Source: an uncultured Lachnospiraceae bacterium (lineage in GTDB: Bacteria > Bacillota > Clostridia > Lachnospirales > Lachnospiraceae). Taken from it: a stretch of 43,648 bases of DNA. The notes under the pieces are model-generated. The model was not told the origin of the DNA. It saw nothing but the letters and a program-made list of their open reading frames with translations, and searched no databases. Numbering within the stretch: the first letter of the stretch is position 1; each line of letters opens with the position of its first letter. This document shows, in pieces, positions 7,656 through 16,560 of this stretch. The position numbers and the translations under genes are program-made. The stretch covers positions 1 through 43,648 of the forward strand of contig OMTX01000120.1 in NCBI GenBank assembly GCA_900314085.1, in the 5' to 3' direction.

Positions 7656-9548
7656 TTATTTATGAAGATATTTTCCTGACTTCAGATACACGAGCAGGAC
7701 AGAGATATCCGCAGGCGAAACCCCGCCGATGCGGGAGGCCTGGCCGATATTGACCGGGCGGATTTCCTTCAGCTTCTGCCGGGCCTCGATGCGGAGGGAG
7801 GGAACCTCATCGTAGTTGAGCTCCTCCGGAATCAGCTTGCCCTCCACATTTTTGAACTTCTCCACCTGCTTCTTCTGCCGGTCGATATAGCCCGCATACT
7901 TGATGTCGATATTGACTTCTTGCGTAAAGTCCTTCGGCAGATCCGGCCGGTCGGGATCCAGAGGGTTTACTGCGTCATACGAAAGTTCGGGACGTCGAAT
8001 CAATTCGGCAAGAGAGGCGCCGGTGCCGAGAGCAGCGGAGCCCAATGAGGTCAGCACGTCATTGACTGATCTGTTTGCCCCGACGCGCACCGATTCAACA
8101 CGGGAAATTTCATCGGCAATCGCGGCTTCCTTTTTTTCAATGTAAGAAGCCCGCTCATCAGAAAGCAGACCTACCCGATGGCCGAATTCGGTGAGACGGA
8201 GATCCGCATTATCCTGGCGGAGAAGCAGACGATACTCGGCGCGGGACGTCATCATGCGGTAGGGCTCGCGGTTCACCTTCGTCACGAGGTCGTCAATCAG
8301 GACGCCGATGTAGGAAGTCGACCGGTCAAGGATCAGGGGCGGCTCGCCCTTCACGAACATCGCCGCATTGATGCCGGCGACAAGACCCTGGGCTGCAGCC
8401 TCTTCATAGCCGGAGCTTCCGTTGAACTGGCCGCCGGCAAAGAGGCCTTCAATATTCTTGAATTCCAATGATAATTTCAGCTGGTTCGCCGAGATGCAGT
8501 CGTACTCGATGGCATAGGCATTGCGGACGACTTTCGCATCCTCAAGCCCCTTCACCGTGTGGATCATCGCATGCTGGACTTCCTCGGGAAGGGACGACGA
8601 CATCCCATCGATATACATTTCGTTTGTGAAAAGAGACTCGGGCTCGATAAAGAGCTGATGACGGTCTTTTTCGCTGAATTTTACCACTTTGTCCTCAATT
8701 GAGGGGCAATATCTCGGACCGGTTCCTTCGATGATTCCGGCGTAAATCGGAGACCGGTCGAGGTTGTTCCGGATGATTTCGTGTGTCGTCTCATTCGTAT
8801 AGGTGAGGTAGCACTTCTCCTGGGGCTTCTGAATTTTCGCGGGATCCGTCGACCAGGAAAAGGGAGTGATGACCTCGTCTCCATACTGAGGAACCATCTC
8901 CTCGTAGTGGATGGTTCTTCCATCAATGCGGGCGGGCGTTCCGGTCTTAAAGCGCTGCATACGGACTCCGTTTGCGACAAGGGAATCCGTGAGGTGGGTC
9001 GCCGCCTTCAGCCCGTTCGGTCCCGTGTGCTCTATGATCTCTCCGAAAAGGCAGCGGGCATTTAAGTAGGTGCCGGTGCAGAGAATTACGGCTTTTGCGT
9101 AGTAAGTTGCCCCACTTAAAGTCGTCACTCCGCAAATTTTATTATTCTCTACTATGAGGTCGCAGACCTCGGCCTGGCGCAGCGTCAGGTGGTCCGTATG
9201 CTGCAGGGTGCGCCGCATCTCAAGCGAATACATCTGCTTGTCCGCCTGGCAGCGGAGAGAGTGGACTGCAGGCCCCTTGCTGGTATTCAGCATCTTCGAC
9301 TGCAGGAAGGTCTTGTCGATATTTTTTCCCATCTCCCCGCCGAGGGCATCGATTTCAAAAACGAGGTGCCCCTTTGACGAGCCGCCGATGTGGGGATTGC
9401 AGGGCATGAAGGCGACAGCGTCCATGGCGACCGTGAAGATGATCGTTTCGAGCCCGAGCCGCGCAGCAGCGAGGGCGGCTTCACACCCGGCATGTCCGGC
9501 GCCAACCACGACGACGTCATAATTTTCTTTGATCACATCCATTGCCAT
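7656..9548 (-). CDS. mnmG: tRNA uridine-5-carboxymethylaminomethyl modification enzyme MnmG (GidA)
   Basis: The FAD-dependent partner of MnmE that modifies the wobble uridine of several tRNAs. The dinucleotide-binding motif [17 protein letters not shown] is at the N-terminus, followed by [22 protein letters not shown] and, in the middle, [21 protein letters not shown], all diagnostic. The C-terminal domain ends with [17 protein letters not shown] chose the ATG at 9548 (630 residues, [11 protein letters not shown]) because GAGAGG lies 10 bases upstream. An in-frame TTG at 9566 would make that ribosome binding site part of the coding sequence. It is followed by rsmG after about 107 bp and preceded by mnmE on the same strand. 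Confidence 0.95.
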   Translation of the reverse strand: MAMDVIKENYDVVVVGAGHAGCEAALAAARLGLETIIFTVAMDAVAFMPCNPHIGGSSKGHLVFEIDALGGEMGKNIDKTFLQSKMLNTSKGPAVHSLRCQADKQMYSLEMRRTLQHTDHLTLRQAEVCDLIVENNKICGVTTLSGATYYAKAVILCTGTYLNARCLFGEIIEHTGPNGLKAATHLTDSLVANGVRMQRFKTGTPARIDGRTIHYEEMVPQYGDEVITPFSWSTDPAKIQKPQEKCYLTYTNETTHEIIRNNLDRSPIYAGIIEGTGPRYCPSIEDKVVKFSEKDRHQLFIEPESLFTNEMYIDGMSSSLPEEVQHAMIHTVKGLEDAKVVRNAYAIEYDCISANQLKLSLEFKNIEGLFAGGQFNGSSGYEEAAAQGLVAGINAAMFVKGEPPLILDRSTSYIGVLIDDLVTKVNREPYRMMTSRAEYRLLLRQDNADLRLTEFGHRVGLLSDERASYIEKKEAAIADEISRVESVRVGANRSVNDVLTSLGSAALGTGASLAELIRRPELSYDAVNPLDPDRPDLPKDFTQEVNIDIKYAGYIDRQKKQVEKFKNVEGKLIPEELNYDEVPSLRIEARQKLKEIRPVNIGQASRIGGVSPADISVLLVYLKSGKYLHK

Positions 9549-9636
9549 AGCGGCAAAACCTCTCAACAGGAAACAGGTAAACTGTCTCTCAAAACGTAAT
9601 ACAAAAAGGGGGACTTAAAAGACACCCAGTGTTAAA

Positions 9637-11133
9637 TCACTTGCCGATACAAAACTTCGAGAAGATTTCCTCGACGAGATCGTCTCCGACCTCCTGCCCG
9701 AGGATCCGGCCGAGGGCACCATAGGCGTCCATCAGGTCGACCGTATAGAAATCCTCCGGCAAACCCTCATCAATAGAATTGATTACTAATGTAAGACTCT
9801 TTACCGCGCTGTCAATTTCATATTTGTGGCGGGCATTCGTGAGAAGGACTTCGTTTGAGGCAGCGGGAAGACCGCCCGAAGCCTTTTCCGAAAGGAACAT
9901 TCCCCGCAAAGCCGTCTGGAATTCCTGCACCCCGTCTGCGCTCCGAGCGGAAAAATCAATTATTTTTACAGGATTTTTCTGTGTTTCAGCCGGAAAAACG
10001 GCTTCTGCTGCATTTTCAGAAACAGGAGACGGGGACACGGGCGCCTGACCGGGTTTTGCTGCAAACAGTCCCCGCACATCGTCAGCGGAAATGACGGCCT
10101 CTGCATCCGACTTGTTCAGAAGGACGATGAAATTCTTGCCAGAAAGAGCAGACGCAATCTTCTCATCATTTTCATCGAGGGGGCGCGACCGGTCGCAGAC
10201 AAAGAGGACGAAATCCGCCTCCCCGATTTTCTCCAGAGACTTTTCCACCCCGATCTGCTCGACAATATCATCAGTATTTCGGATGCCGGCAGAGTCGATG
10301 AGGTTCAGCGTCAGGCCGCCGACTCGCACCCGTTCTTCAATGAGGTCGCGCGTCGTTCCGGGAACATCAGTCACAATGGCCCGGTCGGATTTCGACAGCA
10401 AATTCAGAATCGAAGACTTGCCGACATTGGGCTTGCCGACGATGACCGTATCAATGCCGTCCTTCAGGATTTTCCCGTCATTGAAGGTCGCGGAAAGCCC
10501 TGAAAGTTCAGCAATCAGAGAACTGCATTCTGTCTTCAGCCTTTCAGGGAAACCCGTGAGGTCGAAGTGCTCCGGATCATCAAGAGCAGATTCAATATAA
10601 CCGCATTCATAGATAATCCGCTCGCGATATCCGGCAATCTGTTTCGAAAGACGCCCGGAAAGCGTCCTTTCGGAATTCTTCAGAGAAAAATCATTGTCAG
10701 AAGATATGATATCCGCTACGGCTTCCGCTTCGGAAAGATCAATCCGTCCGGCAAGGTATGCCTGTTTCGTAAATTCCCCGGGCTCGGCGGGCCGCGCCCC
10801 TGCTGCGATTACGGCATCGAGAACCTTGTCCGCCGCGAAAAGCCCGCCGTGGCAGTTGATTTCAACGGTGTCTTCCGTCGTATAGGAATGGGGCGCCCGG
10901 AAAATCGAAACGAGAACCTCGTCAATATCTTTGATATGTCCGTAATGAATCGTATTGGCTGCCGCCTTTGACAGCGGAGCATCCGGTCCATGAAATATTT
11001 CATCAATAATAGAGAGCGCTGATTTTCCGGAAATCCGGATGATGGCAATGCCGCCAACCGCCCGTCCCGTGGCAATCGCCGCAATCGTATCCGCAAAGGG
11101 ATCCGTATAGTTTTCGCGCTCTATATTATTCAT
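9637..11133 (-). CDS. mnmE: tRNA modification GTPase MnmE (TrmE)
   Basis: A GTPase that works with MnmG in tRNA wobble-uridine modification. The 498-residue product has an N-terminal folate-binding domain (FADTIAAIATGRAVGGIAIIR), a helical domain, and an inserted Ras-like domain with GKPNVGKSSILN (G1), DVPGTTRDLIEE (G2), DSAGIRN (G3) and NKSDA (G4). It ends in the expected FCIGK with the essential cysteine. It is longer than the usual 450-460 residues because of a roughly 40-residue Pro/Ala-rich insertion just after the NKSD motif (LFAAKPGQAPVSPSPVSE onward). The gene begins a new unit after the jag terminator. Confidence 0.95.
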   Translation of the reverse strand: MNNIERENYTDPFADTIAAIATGRAVGGIAIIRISGKSALSIIDEIFHGPDAPLSKAAANTIHYGHIKDIDEVLVSIFRAPHSYTTEDTVEINCHGGLFAADKVLDAVIAAGARPAEPGEFTKQAYLAGRIDLSEAEAVADIISSDNDFSLKNSERTLSGRLSKQIAGYRERIIYECGYIESALDDPEHFDLTGFPERLKTECSSLIAELSGLSATFNDGKILKDGIDTVIVGKPNVGKSSILNLLSKSDRAIVTDVPGTTRDLIEERVRVGGLTLNLIDSAGIRNTDDIVEQIGVEKSLEKIGEADFVLFVCDRSRPLDENDEKIASALSGKNFIVLLNKSDAEAVISADDVRGLFAAKPGQAPVSPSPVSENAAEAVFPAETQKNPVKIIDFSARSADGVQEFQTALRGMFLSEKASGGLPAASNEVLLTNARHKYEIDSAVKSLTLVINSIDEGLPEDFYTVDLMDAYGALGRILGQEVGDDLVEEIFSKFCIGK

Positions 11134-11253
11134 TACGACTCAACTAGCCTCTGTCTGCGCGCTGTGCGCTTGCCAATCGGCAAGTTTCCCTGCATCAATA
11201 TCCGTAAGGCTCTCCCTGCGTGCTTCGCACTTGGGACAGCCTAACGGCTATAG
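11134..11253 (-). promoter_or_regulatory. mnmE leader region with several small hairpins
   Basis: Between the jag terminator and the mnmE start the minus strand can form AGCC/GGCT, GTGC/GCAC, CTTGCC/GGCAAG and GCGC/GCGC hairpins in succession. I find no clear promoter hexamers. The mnmE promoter should lie here because the upstream unit is terminated. No known riboswitch is recognised. Confidence 0.35.
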
Positions 11254-11303
11254 AAAATAAAAAAAGTGGAAGATATGGAAGACATCGCTCCCACATCTCC
11301 CAC
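11254..11303 (-). terminator. Rho-independent terminator after jag
   Basis: On the minus strand a 16-bp stem (with a few G-U pairs) is formed by 11288-11303 and 11266-11281 around the loop CGATGT. It is followed by a T-run interrupted once (T7-A-T4). It closes the rpmH-rnpA-yidD-yidC-jag unit. Confidence 0.9.
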
Positions 11304-11328
11304 GAAATTTCTGTGAAGTTCTATGAAG

Positions 11329-12162
11329 TTACTCTGCGTCGCGCTTGGGTGTCACAACGACGTGACGGTAAGGCTCCTCGCCCTCGCTGTGCGTCTCGAC
11401 GAAGGGATCGTCCTGCAGGGCGTAGTGAATGATGCGGCGCTCGTAGGGATTCATCGACTCGAGGTCGACAGCCCGGTGCGTCCGCTTTACCTTGCCGGCA
11501 ACGTTCTTTGCCAGGTTCTCGAGAGTTGCCTTGCGGCGCTCGCGGTAGTCCTCCGTGTCAATCTTGACGCGGGTGTAGGGAGAAGTCTTGCGGTTGACGG
11601 CCAGAGAAGTGATGTACTGGAGGGAATCCAGCGTCTGGCCGCGCTTTCCGATGATGATGCCCATCTCCGGACCTTCGAGGTCGATGGAAAGCATATTGTT
11701 TGCGGCGTCAAGCTCGGAGTGGATCGTGACGTCGAGCTTCATCGCTGCGAAGACGTCCTTGAGGAAGGCTTCCGCCGCATCAACGACTGCCGGATCCGAA
11801 GGACCGGACGGCTCGTGATGATGATGCTCTTCTGCGTCTGCCGTGTGAGCTGACTCTGCCTTTGCTATAACAGGTGTTTCAGCAGCAGGTGCCTCAGGTG
11901 CGGCAGCTGCCTCGGGAGCTGCAGGTGCTTCAGGCGCATCAGCTGCTGCAGGCGCTTCAGGAGCCGGTGCGGGCTCGCCGCAGGGCTCCCCCTTCAGCGA
12001 CGTCAGGCGGATGACTGCATCCTTGGAGCCCAGATTGAAAAGACCTTTCGAGCCCTTCTCAACGACCTCGTACGTGATCTGGTCGCTGGTGACACCCAGT
12101 TCCACGCACGCCTTCGTGATGGCATCGTCTACAGTCTTTCCACTGTATTCGTAATTTTCCAT
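11329..12162 (-). CDS. jag: RNA-binding protein Jag (KhpB/EloR type)
   Basis: A single-stranded RNA-binding protein, linked in other Firmicutes to elongation and division control, encoded beside yidC. The 277-residue product has the Jag N-terminal domain (YSGKTVDDAITKACVELG), an Ala/Pro/Glu-rich linker (residues about 70-130, repeats such as APEAPAAADAPEAPAAPEA), a His-rich patch (EEHHHHEPSG), a type II KH domain with the GxxG loop in GIIIGKRGQTLDSLQY, and an R3H domain (MNPYERRIIHYALQ). The linker is unusually long and repetitive. The start has AAGGAC upstream. It follows yidC after 121 bp and is probably cotranscribed. Confidence 0.93.
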   Translation of the reverse strand: MENYEYSGKTVDDAITKACVELGVTSDQITYEVVEKGSKGLFNLGSKDAVIRLTSLKGEPCGEPAPAPEAPAAADAPEAPAAPEAAAAPEAPAAETPVIAKAESAHTADAEEHHHHEPSGPSDPAVVDAAEAFLKDVFAAMKLDVTIHSELDAANNMLSIDLEGPEMGIIIGKRGQTLDSLQYITSLAVNRKTSPYTRVKIDTEDYRERRKATLENLAKNVAGKVKRTHRAVDLESMNPYERRIIHYALQDDPFVETHSEGEEPYRHVVVTPKRDAE

Positions 12163-12246
12163 ATAGTATTTGTCCTTAAATGAATAATTTCATCCGTGCA
12201 GATATCCGTCTATGGAAAACCGGGCAAAGCCGGCCTCCTCAGACTT

Positions 12247-12283
12247 CAATTTTCAATGTGCAAAATTTTGTACATTGAAATTG
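12247..12283. repeat. AT-rich 37-bp palindrome directly after the yidC stop
   Basis: The arms CAATTTTCAATGTGCAAAA and TTTTGTACATTGAAATTG pair almost completely with no loop. The palindrome begins at the base after the yidC stop codon. It is not followed by a T-run, so it is more likely an mRNA stabilising hairpin between yidC and jag, or a DNA palindrome, than a terminator. Confidence 0.6.
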
Positions 12284-13561
12284 TCACTTCTTCGTATTTC
12301 CGTTGTTGAACTCAGCGACCATATTCGCCTTTGCTGTAAGCGATCCCTCGGGGGCGTTCTTCCGGGCCTCTTCCCGGGCTTCGTACTCAGCCTGGGCTTC
12401 AGCGGAGATATTCGCCTTGTCCGCCATGGTGGTCACCTGGCGGGTGGAAATCTGGGATGCTGCCAGCATCTGCTCGCGCTTGATGCCGCGCTTCGCTGCC
12501 TTCTCTTCCGCCTTTTCCTTGTTTTTCTCAACGATGGCATCGAGATCCATCTTTGCGAAGTGGCGGTTCAGGAAGATCTGCTGAACAGTACGGGTGACAG
12601 AGCCGGCAATCCAGTAGAGGGACAGGCCGACAGGCACCGTGAAGGCAATGATCAGTGACATCAGGGGCATCATCATGTTCATCGTCTTCATCTGACGCGC
12701 CATCTGGTCCTGGCCGTTCGATGCCGTAGGCATCAGGCGGATATTGAGGACCTGGGTCACGTAGGAGATGACGGGAACGAGGATGGCGCAGATCACAAGC
12801 GCTGCGGATCCTGCCGTAAAGCCCGCTTTGATGATGTTCCAGGGCGTATCGCTGATATTCAGGATACCGAAGTAGTTGACGGCCTTTAAATTATTATAAG
12901 TCGTCGTGATGGAATCCGTGAGATTGGGGAAGGAGTCAGAGAGACCTTTCCAGCCGGAATCCGAAAGCTTGTAGAGAACGTCGATTGTATAGTTCTTCAG
13001 TGCGCTGGTATCGGAAACTGTGAAATCGACCTGTACGCTTGAAAGCTTGGCTGCTTCGTAGACGGACTGCATCGTCTTTGCAAAGCCGTCCGTGGAAACA
13101 ATGCCGTCGACGAGGTTCGTGAAGATAGCCTTCACGCCGCCGAGGTAGGCCGGGACATTGTAGAAAACCCGGTAGAGGGCGAAGAAGATGGGCATCTGGA
13201 TCAGAAGCTGAATGCAGGAGCCCGACGGGGAGATGCCGTACTTGTCGTAGACCTTCTGCGTCTCCTCGTTCATGGCCATCATGGACTGCTGGTCCTTCTT
13301 GCCACTATACTTCTTCTGGATGGCCTGAAGCTCCGGCTGCATCTTCTGGGACAGCATCGAAAACTTCTGCTGCCGCCAGGTCAGCGGGAAAAAGGCCATA
13401 TAAATAATGATAGTGAACAGGATAATAGCGACGGCTACACTCTTGATGCCGAAGGCCTGGTTCATCCCGACGTAGATGCCGTTCATGAGCCAGCCGAGGA
13501 ACTTGGCGATCGGCCCGAGGAAAGCCCCCTTATAAGCTGTCAGAAATAGTGTTGCTGCCAA
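12284..13561 (-). CDS. yidC: Membrane protein insertase YidC (Oxa1 family)
   Basis: Inserts membrane proteins with or without SecYEG. The 425-residue product has an N-terminal hydrophobic region, then KSVAVAIILFTIIIYMAFFPLTWRQQ with the conserved groove arginine. Next come a cytoplasmic helical hairpin (MQPELQAIQKKYSGKKDQQS), GSCIQLLIQMPIFFALYRVF, a long extracellular loop of about 100 residues, and two further membrane pairs ending VGLSLYWIAGSVTRTVQQIF. The basic tail is long. The start is TTG at 13561, with a strong GAGGAGG 5 bases upstream and no better ATG. The extracellular loop is larger than in Bacillus SpoIIIJ. It begins 10 bp after yidD. Confidence 0.95.
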   Translation of the reverse strand: MAATLFLTAYKGAFLGPIAKFLGWLMNGIYVGMNQAFGIKSVAVAIILFTIIIYMAFFPLTWRQQKFSMLSQKMQPELQAIQKKYSGKKDQQSMMAMNEETQKVYDKYGISPSGSCIQLLIQMPIFFALYRVFYNVPAYLGGVKAIFTNLVDGIVSTDGFAKTMQSVYEAAKLSSVQVDFTVSDTSALKNYTIDVLYKLSDSGWKGLSDSFPNLTDSITTTYNNLKAVNYFGILNISDTPWNIIKAGFTAGSAALVICAILVPVISYVTQVLNIRLMPTASNGQDQMARQMKTMNMMMPLMSLIIAFTVPVGLSLYWIAGSVTRTVQQIFLNRHFAKMDLDAIVEKNKEKAEEKAAKRGIKREQMLAASQISTRQVTTMADKANISAEAQAEYEAREEARKNAPEGSLTAKANMVAEFNNGNTKK

Positions 13562-13571
13562 TCAAACCTCC

Positions 13572-13862
13572 TCAAAAGGTTCCGGGCGGCAGTATTTTCT
13601 TTCCCTTGCGCGAACGAAAGCCTTCTTTTTCGCGCATCTCCGAAGTGAAATCCGGAACGGGATCGTATCCGCCCTTGGAGAAAGGGTTGCACCTCAGAAT
13701 CCGCCAGGCTGCGAGGGCGCCGCCTTTGAGGGCGCCGTACTTCTCGACCGCCTCGAGTCCGTAGGCCGAACACGTCGGATAGTAGGGGCATTTCGTCCAT
13801 TTCAGAGGGGAGAGGTATTTGCGGTAGAATTTGATGATGGCAATGAGAATTTTCTTTGCCAT
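13572..13862 (-). CDS. yidD: Membrane protein insertion efficiency factor YidD
   Basis: A small protein of 96 residues thought to assist YidC at the inner face of the membrane. The core [33 protein letters not shown] and [14 protein letters not shown] is diagnostic of the family, with the conserved cysteines in [10 protein letters not shown] and RCNP. I start at ATG 13862 ([13 protein letters not shown]), which has GGAAGGAG six bases upstream. A longer in-frame extension to 13922 lacks family similarity. It lies in the conserved rnpA-yidD-yidC order. Confidence 0.94.
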   Translation of the reverse strand: MAKKILIAIIKFYRKYLSPLKWTKCPYYPTCSAYGLEAVEKYGALKGGALAAWRILRCNPFSKGGYDPVPDFTSEMREKEGFRSRKGKKILPPGTF

Positions 13863-13938
13863 ATACCGCTCCTTCCTGAATATATGACTAATATAAAACC
13901 AGTTGAACGGACAAAAATCCATCCTTCGCAGAACCGCG

Positions 13939-14292
13939 TCAGTTCTGCGTTTCCATAGGTTTTACGATATGAAGGTGCTTCGCAAGATGCACGAGGGAGC
14001 CTCCGACCCGGTCGAAATCAGCACCGGCGGCGGCAGCTCTTGCGACGACTACGATGTCTGTCCCGGGGACAAACATTTCTTCCCGCAGTCTGTAGTTCTC
14101 GCGGACGAGGCGCTTGACGCGATGCCTCACCACGGAGTTCCCGACTTTCTTTGAAACGGAGACGCCGAGCCGGGACCGGCCGCTTCCGTTTGACAGAGCG
14201 TACACGACGAATTCGTGGTTTGCACATGAACGGCCCCTCTTATATACCGCCCTGAAATCGTCATTTTTTTTGAGTCTGTCTGTAAAAATCAT
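13939..14292 (-). CDS. rnpA: Ribonuclease P protein component
   Basis: The protein subunit of RNase P, which binds the 5' leader of precursor tRNA and supports the catalytic RNA. The 117-residue product starts [20 protein letters not shown] and carries the signature region [24 protein letters not shown]. The RNR motif reads RHR here, a known variation. It begins 7 bp after the rpmH stop, so rpmH and rnpA share an mRNA. Its ribosome binding site (GAGAA) is weak, consistent with coupling to rpmH. Confidence 0.95.
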   Translation of the reverse strand: MIFTDRLKKNDDFRAVYKRGRSCANHEFVVYALSNGSGRSRLGVSVSKKVGNSVVRHRVKRLVRENYRLREEMFVPGTDIVVVARAAAAGADFDRVGGSLVHLAKHLHIVKPMETQN

Positions 14293-14299
14293 TTCTCAA

Positions 14300-14434
14300 T
14301 TAAGCAGTGAGCTTGTGACGGCCCTTTGCCATCCGTCTCTTCAGAACCTTGCGGCCGCCTGCAGATGCCATCCGCTTGCGCCATCCGTGCTCGCGCTTGC
14401 GCTGTTTGTTCTTGGGCTGGAATGTCATTTTCAT
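14300..14434 (-). CDS. rpmH: 50S ribosomal protein L34
   Basis: A 44-residue, highly basic ribosomal protein. [20 protein letters not shown] and the ending [12 protein letters not shown] are almost invariant in L34. The ATG at 14434 has AGGAGG 8-9 bases upstream. An in-frame upstream extension has no similarity. It is the first gene left of the origin. Confidence 0.98.
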   Translation of the reverse strand: MKMTFQPKNKQRKREHGWRKRMASAGGRKVLKRRMAKGRHKLTA

Positions 14435-14506
14435 GATAGATATCCTCCTAATATAAGTAGGTTTTAAAGTAAGTGTTTCAGAGCCTTTCCGCGCAAAGGG
14501 GCGCAC

Positions 14507-14877
14507 TTCCCCCGCGAAAGGCCAAGAAACGCTTCTACATTATAACAAAAAGTTTTCCCGTGTCAACGAAAATCCGTGGAAAGCCTTGTCAATACTGTTG
14601 ATAACAGTTGATAATTCTGTTCATAAATATTTTTTATTGACAAAATGTTTAAAAATCGGTTCAAAAATCCGTTTATAAACAAATTATAAATTTTCCGGTA
14701 CTCCCACACAGGCAGATATAGCCGTTTTAAGCCCGTTAACGGTGTGCACAAGCCCCCAGTCCAAAATGTTTATAAAAAATCGGTGAAAGCCGATAAAAGT
14801 TGCTAAAAAAGCCCGATTACGGTAAAATAGGACAGATTGAAAATTGGCCTATTAGCGGATTTTTTACCGGAGTTTGT
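14507..14877. other. Replication origin region (oriC) between rpmH and dnaA
   Basis: The gene-free segment between the divergent rpmH and dnaA genes. It holds five 9-mers related to the DnaA box TGTGGATAA/TTATCCACA: TGTTGATAA at 14596-14604, AGTTGATAA at 14606-14614, TGTTCATAA at 14618-14626, TTATAAACA at 14673-14681 and TGTTTATAA at 14767-14775. The interval 14627-14694 is strongly AT-rich and could unwind. The first two boxes are spaced 10 bp apart, about one helical turn. The dnaA-dnaN gap (16255-16560), with its AT-rich end, may form a second origin lobe as in Bacillus. Confidence 0.8.
14800..14828 (+). promoter_or_regulatory. Probable dnaA promoter
   Basis: TTGCTA at 14800-14805 and TAAAAT at 14823-14828, separated by 17 bp, about 50 bp before the dnaA start. 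The DnaA box at 14767 is just upstream and could mediate autoregulation. Confidence 0.6.
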
Positions 14878-16254
14878 ATGGAAATCGTTGAAGAAAAGTG
14901 GGAGCAGATATTAGAAACCCTGCGAACAGAATACGACATCAAGGAGATGCTCTTCAACACCTGGCTCAAACCCCTTCGTGTCGGATCCGTCACGGACAGC
15001 ACCCTGACACTGATCTATCCCATCGCCACATCCCTTGTCACAAACAAGGATTTCGTCGTCAAATATATCACCGAGCATTACGGTGTCCAGCTGGCCATGG
15101 TCGTTTCCCAGGTTTCGGGAAAGGACTATGAAATCTTAATCGACGTTCAGAACAAGGACGCTGCTCCTGAAAGAGAGGAGCACCCGTATTTCACGACGTC
15201 TTCGAATTACGCTGCATCCCATTTAAATGAGAAATTCACGTTCGAGACCTTCGTCGTCGGCTCCACGAACCGCTTCGCCCAGCAGGCGTCTCTGGCCGTC
15301 GCCGATTCCCCCGGAAAATCCTACAATCCCCTGTATATCTACGGCGGACCGGGACTCGGAAAAACCCACCTCATCCACGCCATCGGAAATTACATTCTTC
15401 AGGAGGATCCTTCAAAAAAGGTTCTCTACGTGACTTCCGAGGAGTTCATGAATGAAGTCATCGACTCCATCCGGAACAATACGGCAAATGCGAAATCCAT
15501 GTCGAATTTCCGTGACAAGTACCGGATGGTAGACGTCCTCCTCATCGACGATATTCAGTTCATAATCGGGAAGGAACAGACACAGGAGGAATTCTTCCAT
15601 ACATTTAACAGCCTGACTCAGGCGGGAAAGCAGATTGTTCTCACTTCGGACAAATCTCCCAAGGAGATGAAAACCCTGGAGGAACGGATCCGCACCCGTT
15701 TTGAACAGGGCCTGATGGCGGACATCGGCTACCCGGAGTATGAGCTTCGAATGGCCATCCTGCGGAAAAAAATCGAAGAAGACGGAATCGACATTTCCGA
15801 TGAAATCCTGAATTACATCGCTTCAAATATCAAGAGCAACGTCCGGGAGCTCGAAGGCGCCCTGAACAAGCTCGTTGCCTACCGGCGGCTTGAAAACACG
15901 GAAATTACAATTGATATCGCCATCCGCGAGCTTTCATCCTTCATCTCTCCTGACAAGCCGCGGGAAATCACCCCGCAGACTATCATTGAGGTCGTGGCTG
16001 ACCACTACAAGATTTCCATCGACCAGATGGTTTCATCCAACCGGTCTTCCTTCATCGCAACGCCGCGCCAGGTGGCGATGTACCTCTGCAAGACAATGAC
16101 GGACTGCTCCCTCGACGTCATCGGATCCTTCCTCGGCGGCCGCAACCATTCGACCATCATCCACGGAGCCGGAAAGATTGCGGAGGAATATGAAAAGAAC
16201 CCGGAGATGAAGGAGCAGATCGACGCCATCAAAAAGAAGCTGGCGCCCCAGTGA
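14878..16254 (+). CDS. dnaA: Chromosomal replication initiator DnaA
   Basis: The AAA+ initiator that binds DnaA boxes and opens the origin. With the ATG at 14878 the protein has 458 residues: domain I (MEIVEEKWEQILETLRTEYD), a linker to about residue 115, the AAA+ core with Walker A YGGPGLGKTHLIHAIGNY (about 154-171) and Walker B VLLIDDIQF, and the domain IV DNA-binding signature GGRNHSTIIHGAGKI near the end. The chosen start has GGAG 6-7 bases upstream. A further in-frame TTG start at 14800 would extend the protein over the promoter and has no family support. Confidence 0.97.
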   Translation: MEIVEEKWEQILETLRTEYDIKEMLFNTWLKPLRVGSVTDSTLTLIYPIATSLVTNKDFVVKYITEHYGVQLAMVVSQVSGKDYEILIDVQNKDAAPEREEHPYFTTSSNYAASHLNEKFTFETFVVGSTNRFAQQASLAVADSPGKSYNPLYIYGGPGLGKTHLIHAIGNYILQEDPSKKVLYVTSEEFMNEVIDSIRNNTANAKSMSNFRDKYRMVDVLLIDDIQFIIGKEQTQEEFFHTFNSLTQAGKQIVLTSDKSPKEMKTLEERIRTRFEQGLMADIGYPEYELRMAILRKKIEEDGIDISDEILNYIASNIKSNVRELEGALNKLVAYRRLENTEITIDIAIRELSSFISPDKPREITPQTIIEVVADHYKISIDQMVSSNRSSFIATPRQVAMYLCKTMTDCSLDVIGSFLGGRNHSTIIHGAGKIAEEYEKNPEMKEQIDAIKKKLAPQ

Positions 16255-16560
16255 GAAATCAACAGACAGCCCTTTGAAAAAGCATCTGATCCGGAAGCTA
16301 TTTATATAAGAAGAAACAGGTTTCGACAGTCTGAAAAAATTCTTTTGAACACGGTAGAAAATCCGGTTGAAAAGGCAGCCTTTTTTGAAAATCTAAAAAA
16401 CTTATAAACCTGCTTTCCCCTTCGTTCCGACAGAATCTTTGACAGGGGAAAAACCTTGACAATATTGGGCGGCGATGCCTTTTCGACATATGAACGCCCC
16501 CTATTATTAATACGAATATTTTTTATATTATTTTTCTTTTATAAGGAGCATGGCCGAAAA
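16255..16560 (+). other. dnaA-dnaN intergenic region
   Basis: A 306-bp gap. It contains a weak hairpin with a T-run (about 16369-16386, AAAAGG/CCTTTT) that may end the dnaA transcript, and a lone DnaA-box-like TTATAAACC near 16402. It also has two perfect -35 hexamers TTGACA (16439-16444 and 16456-16461) without clear -10 partners, and a very AT-rich segment (16501-16543) before dnaN. In Bacillus the unwinding site lies in this position. Confidence 0.5.

Noticed and set aside
14637-14642. Perfect TTGACA as the -35 box of dnaA
   Set aside because: No acceptable -10 box lies 16-18 bp downstream. The pair at 14800-14828 is better placed.
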